Both the position numbers and the translations under genes were made by a program. Under the pieces are notes generated by a model, which was not told the origin of the DNA, did no database searches, and saw only the letters and a list, made by a program, of their open reading frames with translations. A stretch of DNA of 64,000 bases, taken from Ewingella sp. CoE-038-23 (lineage in GTDB: Bacteria > Pseudomonadota > Gammaproteobacteria > Enterobacterales > Enterobacteriaceae). The stretch's first letter is position 1, and every line of letters starts with the position of its first letter. Where the stretch lies: positions 2,232,001 to 2,296,000 of the forward strand of contig NZ_JAZHOH010000001.1 in assembly GCF_040419245.1 (NCBI RefSeq). Reading direction: 5' to 3'. This document shows positions 63,407-64,000 of the stretch, piece by piece.

Positions 63407-64000
63407 CTAGTCTGCCAAGCGTTCGAGTAAATGCTCAAGGCGCTGTTTTAACTCCGCCACTTCGCTTTCCAGCGCGGCAACGCGTTCTTCCAATGCGGCA
63501 CTGTCTGCAACCGAGGCACTCAAAGGCTCATCTTCACTAGCCAATGCCACGTGGCTCACTTCGCCGCTGAACAGGTGCATGTAGCGGCTTTCGCGTTTGC
63601 CCGGCTCACGCGCCAGACGCACGCAGAACGGGCCATCTTCGCGCTGGCTGAGTGCAGTCAGGGTTTGCTCAACGTCGCTAACATCGGCGAAATCATGCAG
63701 GCGGTTGGTGCGAGTGCGCAGCTCGCCCGGCGTCTGTGCGCCGCGCAGCAGCAGAGTGGTAACCACGGCCACTTCCTGCGGCGAGAACTTCAAATTGCCG
63801 AACTCGGAGTTACAGAAGCGGTGCTCGTACTTCATGGTGCGGCTGCCGCTAAGGGTGCGAATGATATGCTTACGCAGCAGTAAATCCAGCGTTTGCTGCA
63901 CCTCGCTTTCGCTCAGTTCCATCACTGGCTCGCGGTTAGTTTTCTGATTACAGGCGGTGGTCAGGCCGTTGAGCGACATCGGATATTGTTCTGGCGTGGT
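63407..64000 (-). CDS. yceH: YceH, winged-helix-like protein, N-terminus cut by window edge
   Basis: The frame is open beyond 63979 to the window end, and the extra residues ([20 protein letters not shown]) match E. coli YceH, so the real start lies right of the window; the ATG at 63979 is internal. [40 protein letters not shown] and the C-terminal coiled coil ([20 protein letters not shown]) are visible. DUF480 family, function unknown. Confidence 0.92.
   Translation of the reverse strand, partial: TTPEQYPMSLNGLTTACNQKTNREPVMELSESEVQQTLDLLLRKHIIRTLSGSRTMKYEHRFCNSEFGNLKFSPQEVAVVTTLLLRGAQTPGELRTRTNRLHDFADVSDVEQTLTALSQREDGPFCVRLAREPGKRESRYMHLFSGEVSHVALASEDEPLSASVADSAALEERVAALESEVAELKQRLEHLLERLAD

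Overview
The window is chromosomal DNA from a member of the Enterobacterales, carrying an intact-looking temperate prophage of about 40.9 kb. The host genes follow the enterobacterial order lpxM-mepM-znuA | znuCB | ruvB-ruvA-ruvC-yebC-nudB-aspS | yecD-yecE-yecN-cmoA-cmoB ... cutC-patB-yecM-argS | murJ-mviM-yceH. Protein similarity and the close approach of argS to murJ suggest a Serratia/Rahnella/Rouxiella-like genus, but the genus cannot be fixed from sequence reading alone. lpxM (left edge) and yceH (right edge) are cut by the window.

The prophage (15091-56025) is bounded by an exact 18-bp direct repeat, CCCCGCCAAAATGACGGG, and sits between cmoB and cutC. The repeat is the stem-loop of the Rho-independent terminator downstream of cutC, where the sigmaE-dependent sRNA MicL is expected to end. 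Integration therefore cuts that terminator and rebuilds it with a phage-derived U-tract. Int arm-type repeats (CAGCACCCC) lie on both sides.

Prophage layout, left to right: a tyrosine integrase; an SOS-controlled small gene with a good LexA box; an AlpA-like putative excisionase; an unknown gene; and a three-gene operon that reads as a toxin-antitoxin-chaperone (TAC, HigB-HigA-SecB-like) system. On the minus strand follows a UmuD'-like gene that starts exactly at the UmuD autocleavage point (a HumD-type, pre-activated protein) behind a second, nearly identical LexA box. Next comes the complete late region, read right to left: holin, SAR endolysin, Rz with nested Rz1, two glycosyltransferases, HNH, small and large terminase, portal, protease, HK97-type capsid, connectors, tail tube, G/G-T frameshifted chaperones, tape measure, tail tip and S74 tail fibre. 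Upstream lie Q antiterminator, primase, helicase and cro on the minus strand. A LexA-type CI repressor and a long operon of small early genes are on the plus strand. That operon includes Ogr-like, Icd-like, ANR, ParE-like, ORF6N antirepressor and PrtN proteins.

In function, CI with two AT-rich operator clusters should hold the lysogen. RecA-driven CI cleavage and two LexA-controlled accessory genes tie it to the SOS response. Q should read through a late terminator upstream of holin and several further terminators placed directly before late genes. Morons (the TAC, UmuD', a tail-anchored protein, a CxxCxxCC protein, a zinc-motif protein, the glycosyltransferases) are inserted at operon edges. 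The most interesting items are the TAC module, the pre-cleaved UmuD', the sRNA-terminator attachment site and the late-region glycosyltransferase pair.
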